A stretch of DNA of 64,000 nt from Pelomyxa schiedti (taxonomy: Eukaryota > Evosea > Pelobiontida > Pelomyxidae), in contig JAHLWZ010000530.1 in NCBI GenBank assembly GCA_020536535.1, forward strand, positions 158,384 to 222,383, read 5' to 3'. How positions within the stretch are numbered: the first letter of the stretch is position 1; each line of letters begins with the position of its first letter. The notes beneath the pieces were generated by a model, which was given only the letters and a program-made list of their open reading frames with translations, did no database searches and had not been told where the DNA came from. The position numbers and the translations under genes were made by a program. Positions 1 to 10,991 of the stretch are shown here, in pieces.

Positions 1-1639
1 TGAATATTTAAAAAAAATGACCCCGCTGCTCCAGAATAGCCATGAACTCAGTTGAGGATGTAGGATTCTCTCAGACTGCGTGTTGGTAATGGCGTAGGTC
101 TGTTGATTATTGTCGTCATTAGTTGAACGGAAAATGTGGCGAGGGTTGCGTATGATCAATGCAATCCGCGCCAACAGAAAATGTACACCAAGTTGGTTGG
201 TGTTTCCGGGTGCGTCATCCCGTTGAAGCAGTGGGAAGAGGAGACCATCATTGGGGCATCGAAACTTACTTCGACTTAGTCTTGGGAGAAGTCATGGACG
301 AAAAGGAATGTTCACAGAATTTTCGTACGAAAATTCCTTTCTGATTGGTTGTGCTTCAAGCTTTACGATAGTGGCCTACAGTCATATCTAGATCAAAGGG
401 CGGCTGTTTTTTTGGCCTGTCAAATTCCTGTAAAAACAGCCGCAACAACAACAGTACTCTGCCTCAGTCTGCAGCAACAGATTTGTCCAGTCTCCGTTTT
501 TTCAAAACGATCAGGAAAGGCTGTTGGTGTCGATGTGGGTGTCGGCACCCACGTATGTGTAGGTGTCGAGCGGCGGTGTTGGGAACAACAGCAGCAACAG
601 ACCGAGTGAAGGGGTGAAGGTTTACCCAACAGCGCCGGCGCCCACGCCATCAGCTGTGCCACTGAGGCCTACAGCGACGCCAGCCCCTCACCACCAGGGC
701 TGACCGGACTCCACGTAATACACCTGCACCTAAGACGCCGACGACGCCTACACCTACGCCAACACCGACGCCTTGCCTGCACTGAGGCCAACACAAACCC
801 ACACCAACACCCTCAGAATAACTTGCCCAACACTGACACAAACACACTGAAGAACACACAACACACAACACACACAACAAGAAACAAGAAACAAGAAACA
901 GAACCCACACTTAACCAGCACACTGTAAAAACAGCCCCCCAGCCACCCCTCAAGTTTTAATAAGGAAAAAAAAAAATAAAACAGCCACCTGGGTGGCTGT
1001 TTTACCAATGGGGAAAAGCCATTGTTTTTTCACTGTTTTTAACAGGTTTGAGTCTGCAACATGTAGAAAAGGTGGGCAGTTGGTATTTCTAAGGGGAAAA
1101 TTTTTTTGTTTTGTGAAGAACATATGTGGACCCTTGTGAAAAAACAGCTGCCACCTCACACCAAACAAGTGCAAGGTAAATTTTTGTATTGTTACAGTGC
1201 ATTATCCTTGTGCAACCTTTCCTTTCTCTTTGATTACTTATCTCCAATTAGTTGTTTGTGTTTTTGGTTTGTTGGTGCCAAGCAGGAGATGGGGGGTGAG
1301 TGGAGGGGAGGGAGGAGAAGAAAGGTTGGTCTGAGCATCTTGGATGGCATTAATGTTGGGAGAGTTTGTGTGCACACTGTGTCTCAAGTCCTCCACCTTC
1401 TTTACCACTGTCTCAATGCCTTGGTTTTTCATTATGATTGCTGTTGATTTCTATGATAATGTTACAATCAACCTGTACCTTGCGCCTTTGCCCTGTGGTG
1501 TTGACAACAAAATTCACAGAAAAAAATTTATCCGTTTTTTCCCCAGGCCCCTCTGCCGAAAACCTACTGAAGGACCCGAAAACCTTCTTTCAGTAGACTT
1601 GACATTCAAGTAACTGTTGAGAATCCACTAAGCGTATGT
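1..1639. other. no supported gene; low-complexity stretch
   Basis: No reading frame here looks like a gene on either strand. Positions 666-783 (+) are open and encode a Thr-Pro alternating tail that ends in a stop, which could be the end of a secreted or mucin-like protein whose upstream exons I cannot find. Between 500 and 900 both strands are GT/CA-rich and give Gly-Val or Cys-rich shadow frames. From about 1180 the DNA is AT-rich and looks like the upstream region of the gene starting at 1640. I see no RNA gene. Confidence 0.4.
978..1003. repeat. perfect 12-bp inverted repeat (hairpin)
   Basis: Arms AAAACAGCCACC (978-989) and its exact complement (992-1003) flank a 2-nt centre. Related AAACAGCC motifs occur near 429 and 926, so the palindrome may come from a small dispersed repeat. 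No gene is attached to it. Confidence 0.6.
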
Positions 1640-3985
1640 ATGGCGTCAGTCTTGGCTGCCTGTGAGTACCAGCTCGGGGAACAGTACTACTGGGGAGACT
1701 TCGATATCCCACGAGATGCAGGCAAAGCGGTTGCTTTGTGGGTGCAGGCGGCGCGCCTCGGGTCGCCGTTGGCCATGGTTTCCCTGGGCTGGTGGTGCTA
1801 CCACCGCGGCGTCGGGGTCGGCCGCAATCCAGAGGCGGCCGCCGAGCTCTACGCCCACGCCGCCTCTCTTCCCACCTGCCCGCGGGCAGTGCACTGCCAA
1901 GCAACCGCCTGCCTCGGCGTGTGCTCCTTGCGGGGCGAAGGCGCGCCGAGGGACTGGGAGAAGGCCGCACAGCTGCTGCAGCGGGCTCACGAGAGCATGC
2001 AGCTGGTGGCCGAGCAACTGGGAAAGCCTGCCAGGGTGGACACACTTTGCTACGAGAGGCTGGCGCCTTGCAGGCACCTTGGGTGGTGCTACCTCTGCGG
2101 ATGCGGGGTGTCGCGGGACCCCGAGAGGGCAGTGTCTCTGTTCAATTATGGGCTCAGTTTTTCGTGGAAGGACTGGGGTTGTGCTATTTACCTCGCTCAT
2201 TGTTACGAAACTGGCGAGGGTGTTGCGAAGGACACTGGCAAAGCACAGGAGCTGTATGGCATGGCACTTAATGCCAAAGATAGTGCAAATCGTCCCATGC
2301 TGGGATTTGGCTCCCCGGAGGCTTTCGCGGAACTTGGATTGTACCTCCAGAAAGGTCTGTGTGTTGACCGAAATATTCTCAAAGCGTGTTCATTATTCGA
2401 GAAGGGTGCTATAGCTGGTGACCCTGTTGCAATGTTTCACCTTGCATTGTGTGAGACTACTCACAGACGAAGGAGATTTGACCTTCTTACACAGGCTTCC
2501 TCTCTTGGCCACAAACAATCCTCCCAAATTCTTGCAACCGAAAAGCCATATCCAATTTTACAAGCACTGGTACCTCCGGGCATAACGCCACTACAAGCTG
2601 TCAATCAACAGGCAGTATGTAACCATTATGCTGGCAAATATATTTAACAAGCAGTCAGGACGTAGAAGAATTAATCATAGAACTTACATCAAAGCTGGAA
2701 GAGGTGTGCTTGCATCTACAATGTATGTCATAAAGAAAAACCTCATCAGGACAGTATGCGTATTCGACAACTCCAAGAAGAGAATAAATTACTACGCTCT
2801 GATTATGCACGCTGTCAAGTTAGTCGACTAAGTCAACCCTGATGTCCTCACCCTAAAACACAGGAAGTTATTAACACGATGTCGTCACTTATTACTGCAG
2901 ACATTTCAGACTTCATTCCGCATGGCCTCCTTGGAATGGGAACAAACACTGCAGCATTTGAAGTGCACTTCAATATACCACTCCCTTTTGACATCAAACT
3001 CGGAATCACAACACTGGTCATGAAAGTTGTCTTCAACATGCGTAATACCAAAATTCCAGAGTACAAGATTCTTGCATCAATTCCACATCACCCTAATGTT
3101 ATTCACACACTTGGTGATATTGCCATCCCACGGTTGATACAATCATTGATATACACCAATAATATCGGCTTATAGGTTACCAAATGAGTTTATTGAAAAG
3201 CTAGAAGGACCCATTTTCCGCCGAATGGCACTTGACCCGTCTCTTGCGTTTCTCATGCCTTTCTGTGGGATCACTCTGTCAGCTTATTTATCTTCTGTAT
3301 CTCCGGTCAGTACAATTCACAATCTGATCCTGTACTCACTCTCAGCCTTGCAGACTAGACTCGCCAAAAAGGCCCAGAATATTTTTTTGCAAGGCACAAA
3401 AGCAATCCATCATATTGAAACCTTTTGGGTTGTGCACAGGTACGCCATCTAGCATATTTCTGTATTCACCCTCGCAGGGATATCAAGCAAAGCAACTTAT
3501 TGGTGGACCCAACAGGGAAACTCACCTTGATTGACTTTGGTGACGCGACTAAGTGCCTCAATGCTAACTTGGAGTCAGGGGTTTCTCCAACCACACAGTT
3601 TTGGGCCAACCCAGGGACAATGCCCCCAGAGCTCCACATGTTCATCAAGGCTCTCACCAACGACGTTTCCAGCCGTGGCATTTCCTCCAGCACCAGTAAC
3701 AAGTCCACCACGTTCTCATACTCCAAGTGTGACTCTTTTGCACTGGCCCTCACATTCTACAACACACTTCTTCCCGCTCACGCCAAGTTTATCGGCAGTG
3801 AAAAAAACTTCTCCATGAGCGACTTCACAACGGAGTCACTTGTGACGAATTTCCCACTGCCCGTCCCACAGGGTACACGTCTCACCGGTATACTCATTTC
3901 CATGCTGAACCCTGACAAAGGGCAACGAATGTCAGCTTCTGCAGCCATTGAAACAATCACTCGTGCAACAAAGAACCACCTTTGA
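1640..3985 (+). CDS. Sel1-repeat / coiled-coil / protein kinase fusion
   Basis: Probable protein kinase whose N-terminal half is a Sel1-type repeat scaffold. The first exon gives about 325 residues with repeated Sel1 motifs (for example GRNPEAAAELYAHAAS and GVSRDPERAVSLF). Short exons then encode a heptad-like coiled coil (DVEELIIELTSKLEE, then RIRQLQEENKLL), followed by the kinase domain: Gly loop GMGTNTAAF, VMK lysine, HRDIKQSN catalytic loop, IDFGD, and MPPE in the APE position. Introns read at 2615-2658, 2704-2749, 2819-2863, 3133-3175, 3306-3353 and 3440-3477 keep one frame and give about 693 aa. The HRD motif is split by the 38-nt intron at 3440. The 3306 intron is a stop-free multiple of 3, so it could instead be exonic. 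The substrate is unknown. The gene converges with the next one, 139 bp away. Confidence 0.8.
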
Positions 3986-4124
3986 CTAGACTTGTTCCTT
4001 TGACACTTAGTTCTTTGCAAAAAAATTTGTTTTAAATAAATATATCACGCAAGTTACTGTAACACTCAGAACACAGAACCACAATCAACATGTGATGCTG
4101 GTGCTGTGGCAGGTTATATTACTC

Positions 4125-6924
4125 CTAGTGCCGTTTTTTGTTGCTCTTGGATGATGATGTATTAGTAGTGTGCTTGCTGCTGCTATCTGTTGTGCTGGTG
4201 GATGTAGTGGTGGATGTTGTTGTTTTTGTTGGTGAGGTGTTATTGTGGACCCCCTCTGATACAATCAGGGATGCCAGTTCTTGTTTTCCTTGGAGGCAGC
4301 TGTGGCTTTCAATACTGGGTGATGCGGAATGGAACGGGGCTATGAGAGGGTGTTGAAGCAAGTCTGTGGCGTAAGGCCGGGCGTTGGGATTCACTTCAAG
4401 GCATAAGTTCGAGAACGCCGATATAGAAGTGGACCAGAGTGATGGGTTCAGTGGTGGAGGGGACGTGTTTTGGGCCGCTATCAAGAGTAGGGCATTGAGC
4501 GGCGGGTGTTGGATGAAAGGTGGTGAACCATCAATCATTTCCATCACCATTATTCCGAGACTCCAGATGTCCACCTTTTTTGTGCATTCATTGTAAGGAG
4601 CATGCTTACGGATGTCAACCAAAATGCTATACCTTACAGTTGTATTCTTTTGTCTTGACAACTTCTGGTGCCATCCAATAGGGTGTGCCGACAATCTTGA
4701 AGAAAAAGGGATTAAAAATGCAATTGAGTGGGTAGACAAGTACTGAGTGCCGGACTGATTTGGAACTTGACAAAGTAGAAACATAACCAAAGTCACCAAT
4801 TTTACAGGTACCATCCCTTCCCAGAAGTGTGTTGTCGCTTTTTATATCTCTTTTTGATTATCTGTTAGTATAGTGTGTTTGCAGTGTAGTCTTGTACCTA
4901 TGAATTTTATTGTTGATGTGGAGATATTCCAGTGCTTTTAGTACACAGTAACATACATAACCTATTACACTTGTACTCAGTGGATAGTGATTCTCGATAA
5001 CATCAGTCAAAGTTCCGCCGTCCATGTACCTATTTTTCTTCAATCTTGACAATGGACTTGTTGGAGCGATATCAATTTCTGAACTTACTCCATTATAATG
5101 CGGATTTGGTCCCCCTTGGTGAAGCAGTCAATGAACTTCACGAGATTTGGGTGATGTGACGTTTTCATTGCAAATACTTCCATTGTTATCTATGGGCGTT
5201 AGAGTTCAGAGATAAGAAAAGAAGTTGAAGTACCTGCTTTCGATTTTTATCTGCTAGAGGTATCACCTTAATTGCAACTTTTTTCTTGGAAGCTTTGTGT
5301 AGTGCAGAGAATATCTATTCAAGTGAGCCTCGTTTGGCATAACGAATTGGGGAATTGTACCTTACCAGCAGAGCCTTCGCCTATCAATTTAACGTCACCG
5401 TACTCGGCCATTGTGGAAACTGCAGGTGCTAGATCTAGGATGTCAAGGGGGGTCTGTGCATGGCCTTTTAGCTCCACCGCTGTTGGTGGCGGGGAGGCAC
5501 TGGGTGTTTTCTCATTGGCGGCACTAGTTTTTCCATGTATAGTAAGCTCCCAATGCTTGGAGTCTTGAACACCAATTCCCCCTAGCAAGCCAGTAAAAAG
5601 AACGTCCAGCATGGCACCTCTCACGTAGTTGCTGGGGAAGCTTGGAGATTTTTCACTTGAGGCAGAGGTTTCCCCTTTAAGAGTCGTCGAACTGGGTGAC
5701 TTGGAAGTGGGTGGCTTGAACAGCTTTTTGGATATACTTCTTAAGAAACCATGCTGTGATTCATCGGGCTTGATGCTTGGGGTAGTTGATTCTGCAGGCT
5801 GTGGCACAGGTCGAATGATTCCCGGTGGCAATTCAGGCTGTGATGGCGGGGGAGAGATCGGGACTGGTGTTTGTTGTGGTAATTCTTTATCTTCTTTTTC
5901 CTCTTTGAAATTCCCCCAGCTCCGAGATCGATGATGGGATTTAGTCGAATTAGTTGGTGGTTGAAGATGATCCTTGTAAAAGTGAAAAAGAAAAATTACA
6001 GGCAGGTACCGTACCCCAGAGAGTCTCCGTTTTAGTAACTCGATCGTGGCATCTTGGTTGCTGATTTTCTCCTCCAAGATTTGGAGTCTTGAAGACATTG
6101 ACACCAATTGGCTAGAAAGCTTTTCGTGATCCTTGTATAAGATTAGTGGTTCGAGTGTTCCTAGTTTAATTGCATGACATACTTTGGCCTTTTGCTCAGC
6201 AATGTGCTTCTGTTGTTCTTTTATGGCTTGTTTTAATTTATTTTCTAAATCTTTTTGTATCTGTATGGGATTTTGAAGAGCGAATTGCTCGTTGGTAGCC
6301 AGTCCATTATCCTGGTTACTGTGAATAAAAAAAAACCACAAAATTTACAAGGAAACCGTTACTGTGTGCTCCCGAACGTTGTTCCCTTCATGTATTTCAT
6401 TCCCTTTAATACGTTGAGTCTGGGAAGTTAGTGACAAATTTGAAGCAGCGTGGATTGGTTCTAGATAGGCAGATTTCTTGGCCGTCAAGTTTTTTTGGGA
6501 GGGCAGAAGAATTTGAGATGATAATGTTGGAGAAGGGGAAGTGTGTGTTGGAAAGGCAAGATTGGATCGTGACTGGTGGGCTGATGGATCTTGAAGCTCC
6601 CACCCCGTTAAACTTCTTTGCAGTGAGGAAATATCCCCTTTTTCACATGTGAGTGAAGTAGATAAAAGTAAAGATAAGTGTTTACCAATGTTTGATGGTG
6701 AGTTACTAGGTGGGGCTCTGTGCTTTCTGTTGAAATCAGCTTCTCCGCATACTGAAATAGATCTCGTGAAGGCACCATAGTTGGCAACAACAGAAAGGTT
6801 ATCAGAACTTTTAATGGAAGGAAATCGAACTGCTGAATCCTAGCCATTAAAATGTTGGAAGAAGTATTTCAAAAGAATATCCTAATACCATGGGATAGGG
6901 GGTGTCGGGAAAATTGATTTCCAT
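4125..6924 (-). CDS. STE20/PAK-like serine/threonine protein kinase
   Basis: Ser/Thr kinase of the STE20/PAK type. The Gly loop is IGEGSAGK, the lysine is in VAIKVI, the catalytic loop is HRDIKSDN, then GDFGYV, and the activation-segment end [11 protein letters not shown] is followed by VDIWSLG and a short C-lobe with a Thr/Ser tail. Upstream are a coiled coil (residues about 170-240) and a Ser/Pro-rich linker. I see no CRIB motif, so PAK is only a family-level call. Ten introns (6840-6888, 6638-6685, 6312-6362, 5973-6014, 5315-5360, 5190-5233, 5030-5088, 4850-4897, 4696-4743, 4575-4632) give one continuous frame of about 768 aa. The start at 6924 follows an A-rich leader. The Ser-rich gene just upstream could instead be its 5' part, because no clear terminator separates them. 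Confidence 0.82.
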
Positions 6925-6970
6925 TTTGCTTTTTTTTTGTGTTAGTTTGAGAGAATTTCTTGAAGTAAGC

Positions 6971-8279
6971 TCACGAAGTTGTTAAAGATGTTCGTGGACA
7001 CGATTTAGACCTCATTCTAGCCTCAGCTAGTTTTTTAAAAAAGTTAACAAGTAACAACCAAATCAAAAAAAAAAAAAAAGTCACCTTGGGGTGAGGACAC
7101 ACGGTCTACCGGTGTTTGTGTAATCGAGATGGAGGGTACTGTACATTCCGTCATTTCAGGACTCGCTCTGGCAGGTGCGTCCTTAATGCACAAGTCAAAC
7201 CACAAGTGCGCCAAACCCTCAAGCAAGAGAAGGGATAATACCCGTGGGGAAGGCTGGCTGCAGTTGTGCCTGTGCTTCCCCCGTGGCGGCGACTCGGACG
7301 AGTGCTGCTGGCACGAGACGATGTGGTGCTCCAGCGCCGGGAACGGCTGCCTCGGGGGGGCATCCTCGTGGTGCCTCCGCGACTTCCTCTTGCGCTCCTG
7401 CTCCCCGCCCCCGCTGGCCCCGCCCGCCCCGCTGCTCCCGGGGAGCTGGTCGCCGGTGGGGCTCTGGTTCGAGGCAGAGGCGCCGCAGCCGCCGCCGCAT
7501 GTGCTGCCGTAGATCGCGGGGAAGTGCGTGGTCAGCTCGGACTCGTGGCGGCGGTGGAAGGTGGTGTGGGGCGAGGGCGAGCACGAGGAGGAGACCTCGG
7601 ACGAGGACGAGGAGCTGGGCAGCCGGGCCTTGGAGGGCGAGGGGCACGGGGACCGCGACCGCGACACGGACGGCGACAGCGCCGCGGGCACCGCCGAGCC
7701 GACGTCGTCCTCGCTCGAGGTGTCCTCGACGACGAGCACGGGGTTGTCGCTGCCGAGGTGGCTCACCGTCGACGATCTCACGGGCACCGAGGGCGTGGAC
7801 AACGACAAGGGGTTCCTGCTGCTACCTGCGCCGGGCACCACTGCGGCAACAGAAAGGCACGCCGAAGACTGGTTCTTTCTGAATTGTGGGTTGCTGTAGG
7901 ACTTCTTGTGCCCGCTGCCGTGTACCCTCTCGGTCGTTGGACTCCGGTGTCCCCTCGGCGATGATGTTGTTGGTGGTGTGTTGTTGCTGGCGTTGGTGAT
8001 ACTGAGACTGGTGCCGAGGCTACTGTTGGTTGTAGTTGTCGTTGTCGATACTTCCGGTGGACCGTCCATCGTCAAATGGAGACGGTGGTCTTTGGTTTTC
8101 TCTGTTGATTTTCCCCTTGTGCACTTTCGTTGTTTATTGACGCTGTGGAAAAAACTGGGCGATAACAGATCAAAAAAAGTTTCCTTCCGTACCGCCGTTT
8201 TTGTTCCTTTCTTCTCGGTGGAGAGGCTGACCTGGGACATGGTTGTACTCTTTGGTGTTGGCGATTCCGTTTCTCCCAT
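6971..8279 (-). CDS. serine-rich low-complexity protein
   Basis: Open for about 400 residues from the ATG at 8279. It is rich in Ser, Pro, Thr and Arg (runs such as SSSSSSEVSSSC and repeated SRSRSPCPSPS), with a very GC-rich middle (7260-7800) unlike its neighbours. No domain is recognised. Near the 3' end two introns look likely: about 7179-7238 (60 nt, stop-free) and one that starts in the poly-T stretch near 7080. The second would carry the frame to a stop at 6971-6973, only 47 bp before the start of the kinase gene. Without that splice the frame stops at 7044. Function unknown, and it may belong to the downstream kinase gene. Confidence 0.5.
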
Positions 8280-8301
8280 TATGGGATCATGCGACGCGGT
8301 G

Positions 8302-10054
8302 TTACGGTGAACTCCACAGGGGATCTATGCCTAACTCAAAGTAGGTGTTGAGCCACCCAGCTGTGGAAATGTGGGTGTTGGTTACAAGCTTCTGTACAAT
8401 GTGGGTGAGGTTGGGAATATCTCCCTTTGTGATTCCCAGGTTGACCACCAGCCACTTTACCACAGGAAGCTGCCCGTTTGCAATTGCACTTCGCAATCCA
8501 GGCCGCGAAATAACATCTGATTTGGTGCATCGCCGTTGTAAAACAATCAGTTTCACAGCTTCTAAGTGGCCTCCTGCACAAGCTGCCCACAACATTGCTG
8601 GAAAAACCTCTTCTCTGTTTGGATCCTTCATGTAGTTGGCAAGATACCACTGCACTGCATGTGTGAAACCATGCAATGCAGCGTTTATTACCCCTGAGCC
8701 TATTATAAAGTACCCTGGTGCATATGAATCAAACAGAGTCATCATATCAGGATTGTGCTGAGTACATGCAAGTCCAAACCATTGCCTAACAAAGCTAGAC
8801 TGAGAAAGTTCAGGAGATTGCTGTAGAGCAAGTGATAGTGCTTCTTTGGCGAGATTCAAATGCCCCCCCGAGATTGCCCCTCTAATAATTGCACAGTGGT
8901 AGTGTCTACAAGGGTGGAGCTCGAGTGATATTTTGTTGCTGAACCAGGAAATCAGTTCTCGGTCTCCCACTTTTCCAAGGCTCTCCAGTGCTGTTGAATG
9001 GCAAGTAACACTATCTTCAAACGGTTTCGAGGCAAACCAAAATATCAGGTCCCTGTTTCCTGTGCTGCAAACTGCGCTCAACAAATCAGAAGAGGTTTCC
9101 CAAACTGAAAATGAGTCAGCAAGCCATTTTGCAACTTCAAGATGTCCATTACGGCATGCAGATCGAAATGGTTCGTTTCTAAAGTATTGTACTTGATCTC
9201 TGCCGTAGTGAAAGTAACTTGCAATCCACTTGGCAACGGACAATTGCCCACTGGAGCATGCTCTGTTGAATACCAAGTTAAACAAATCCAATACATCTTC
9301 CATCCGGAGTGAAAACTTCCTCGCCATCCATTCTACAGTCTTCAGAGAGCCAGCTTCACTTGCACCAGCCAGAGAGTATAAAATCAGTCCCTTGTTACGG
9401 TGAGGCTGTGACGCCTCCAAAATCCATTCCAGGGTTTCTTTGTCTTGGCAGTTCTTGAAAGCTTCCATCAACACTTCTCCCCCATTGGCTTTTTTCTTGT
9501 ATGGCCTGTTGCTGAAGTCCATCACTTGTTCAATACAGTCATGCAGCTTGATGTGGAATTTTTTTGAGAACAATTTGGCAGCTTGTATGCGAACCCTCAT
9601 TACCGCGGTGACCATAAGGTGATATTCAGCTATTGTGGGGCATAGAACCGCTTTCCTAAGATGGTCATACAGCCCCTCACTGTGTGAAGTATAATTCTGC
9701 ATGGGGTTGAGTGGAACAAACAAAAAAGTGTCTAAGCAACATAGGGGGGAAAAAAACCCATTGATCTGTGTAAGTGACAGGCGGGTTGGTGGCGAACAGC
9801 AGTCTGGCTTGTTTGACAGAGGCCTCGCACAGCAACCAACTTACATCGCACAGAGTAACCAGTGCCTCAAACGAGTCGAGGATGGGCACTATGTGAGTTA
9901 CCAAAAAGCCGCAGGTTTTCACTGTATCTGCTATTTGTTGGCTCCTGCTGAGTGGGGCACAGCCTCCTTGCAGTGTTGTTGGCGCTGCTTCCTCTGTTGT
10001 TTTGTCACTGTGTTGCGGTATCGGTTTTTTCCCCCTCGACTCCTCACCGCCCAT
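8302..10054 (-). CDS. ankyrin-like repeat protein
   Basis: A protein of about 557 aa made largely of degenerate ankyrin-like helical repeats of about 35 residues, with the recurring pattern Gly-x-Leu-x-Val-x-Lys-Trp-Leu (GHLEVAKWLADSF, GQLSVAKWIASYF, GQLPVVKWLVVNLG). This is a family often expanded in protists. The first in-frame ATG is at 10054, in the context GATAAAAAA. One intron at 9766-9844 (donor GTAAGT) joins the short N-terminal exon, which ends DSFEALVTLCD, to the long exon. It probably acts as a protein-binding scaffold. The same repeat type fills the two genes at 59.6-64 kb. Its stop lies 22 bp from the start of the next gene on the same strand, and its start lies 59 bp from a gene on the opposite strand. 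Confidence 0.75.
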
Positions 10055-10113
10055 TTTTTTATCCACCCGGGTCTCGTTTAACTTTGCCAAAGCAGTCCTT
10101 TTCTGCTCCTTTG

Positions 10114-10672
10114 ATGGGTGCGACAAACTACCGCCTCCCCACGGGCTTCACCTTCGTCGACGTGGCCCGCGAACGCTGCAGATACTACCTCGTGGACAGC
10201 GACTGCGTCGTGTGCAACCGCTCATGGATTGCAGCAGCAAGGTGGTCGAACAGGGTGGATATCTGGGAAGGGCGAGGAGGAGGGGGGAAGAGGAGCACGA
10301 CTCCTTGAGGGGGTCCGTCGTTCGGGATTCCAAGCAGACGACCGTTCATTCCCGGGAGTCACTGGGGCTGGATTCTTGTATCTTTTTAGCACTGTACTCC
10401 AGACTGTAACACTCACTTATGTGGACTTGCCCTGCTCCTCTTCTGGATTGCTTGTTGCTGTGAGTCCGCCACTAGTGTTTCACATGCCATTCAGGTCTAT
10501 ATACACCATAGGTGGTGCTATGTTTGCTGGAGGTGTCATTCTACTTTTACTTGGAACTGGGAAACCCAGTAAGAAAAGACTGTTGTTTACTCCACCAAAA
10601 CAAGGAAAGAAATGGAAAGGGGGAAAGGAATCACTCTCTTTAATAACCTATCTTCCACAAAACCTATTTTGA
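10114..10672 (+). CDS. small putative membrane protein, exon structure uncertain
   Basis: Starts with a GC3-rich, clearly coding exon (about 40 residues including FTFVDVARERCRYYL). A basic/acidic segment (RARRRGEEEHDS) and a hydrophobic segment (IGGAMFAGGVILLLLG) then lie in the other two frames. A donor at 10166 or 10169 with the acceptor near 10240, and an intron near 10378-10475, would join all three. The layout of a short soluble N-terminus, a P-F-R-S-I motif and one transmembrane helix is loosely like the TMEM230 family, but I do not see the second helix. The proposed stop at 10670 is also uncertain. Function unknown. It shares a very short divergent promoter with the ankyrin-like gene on the minus strand. 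Confidence 0.35.
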
Positions 10673-10991
10673 CCCTCCCCCATATTATACATGCCAACTG
10701 CCTAACAAGGTTTTGCACATTGGAATCCAACACTCCCATTGCTAACAGTGCACATCACACACCCCCCAACACAGACAACAATTAGATTTTTTTAATGGTG
10801 CCAGCCACATCAACTTTCACATCTCACCATAAACTCCATGAACCAAAATAAATTGGTAAACACTCAAACTCTGGGGTTCTCACCCAGTTGGGGGACCCCC
10901 AGAGTTTCACTTTTACCGTGAAGTATTTTGACAGATGAACGAAAGCGTTTGGAAGTGTAAATTATTAAAACTACTAATTTAATCAGAGGCG
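10673..10991. other. intergenic region with a hairpin
   Basis: AT-rich spacer between the small membrane-protein gene and the carboxypeptidase gene. It contains an inverted repeat with 11-bp arms at 10866-10876 and 10897-10907 and a 20-nt loop, about 85 bp before the carboxypeptidase start. I see nothing else that can be named. Confidence 0.5.

Noticed and set aside
7219-7964. Several 120-230-codon frames on both strands in the GC-rich part of the Ser-rich gene
   Set aside because: High GC removes stops in all frames. Only the minus frame from 8279 has an ATG, balanced composition and continuity.
10380-10672. TMEM230 orthologue
   Set aside because: Only one hydrophobic helix and a loose motif match; the second helix and C-terminal signature were not found.
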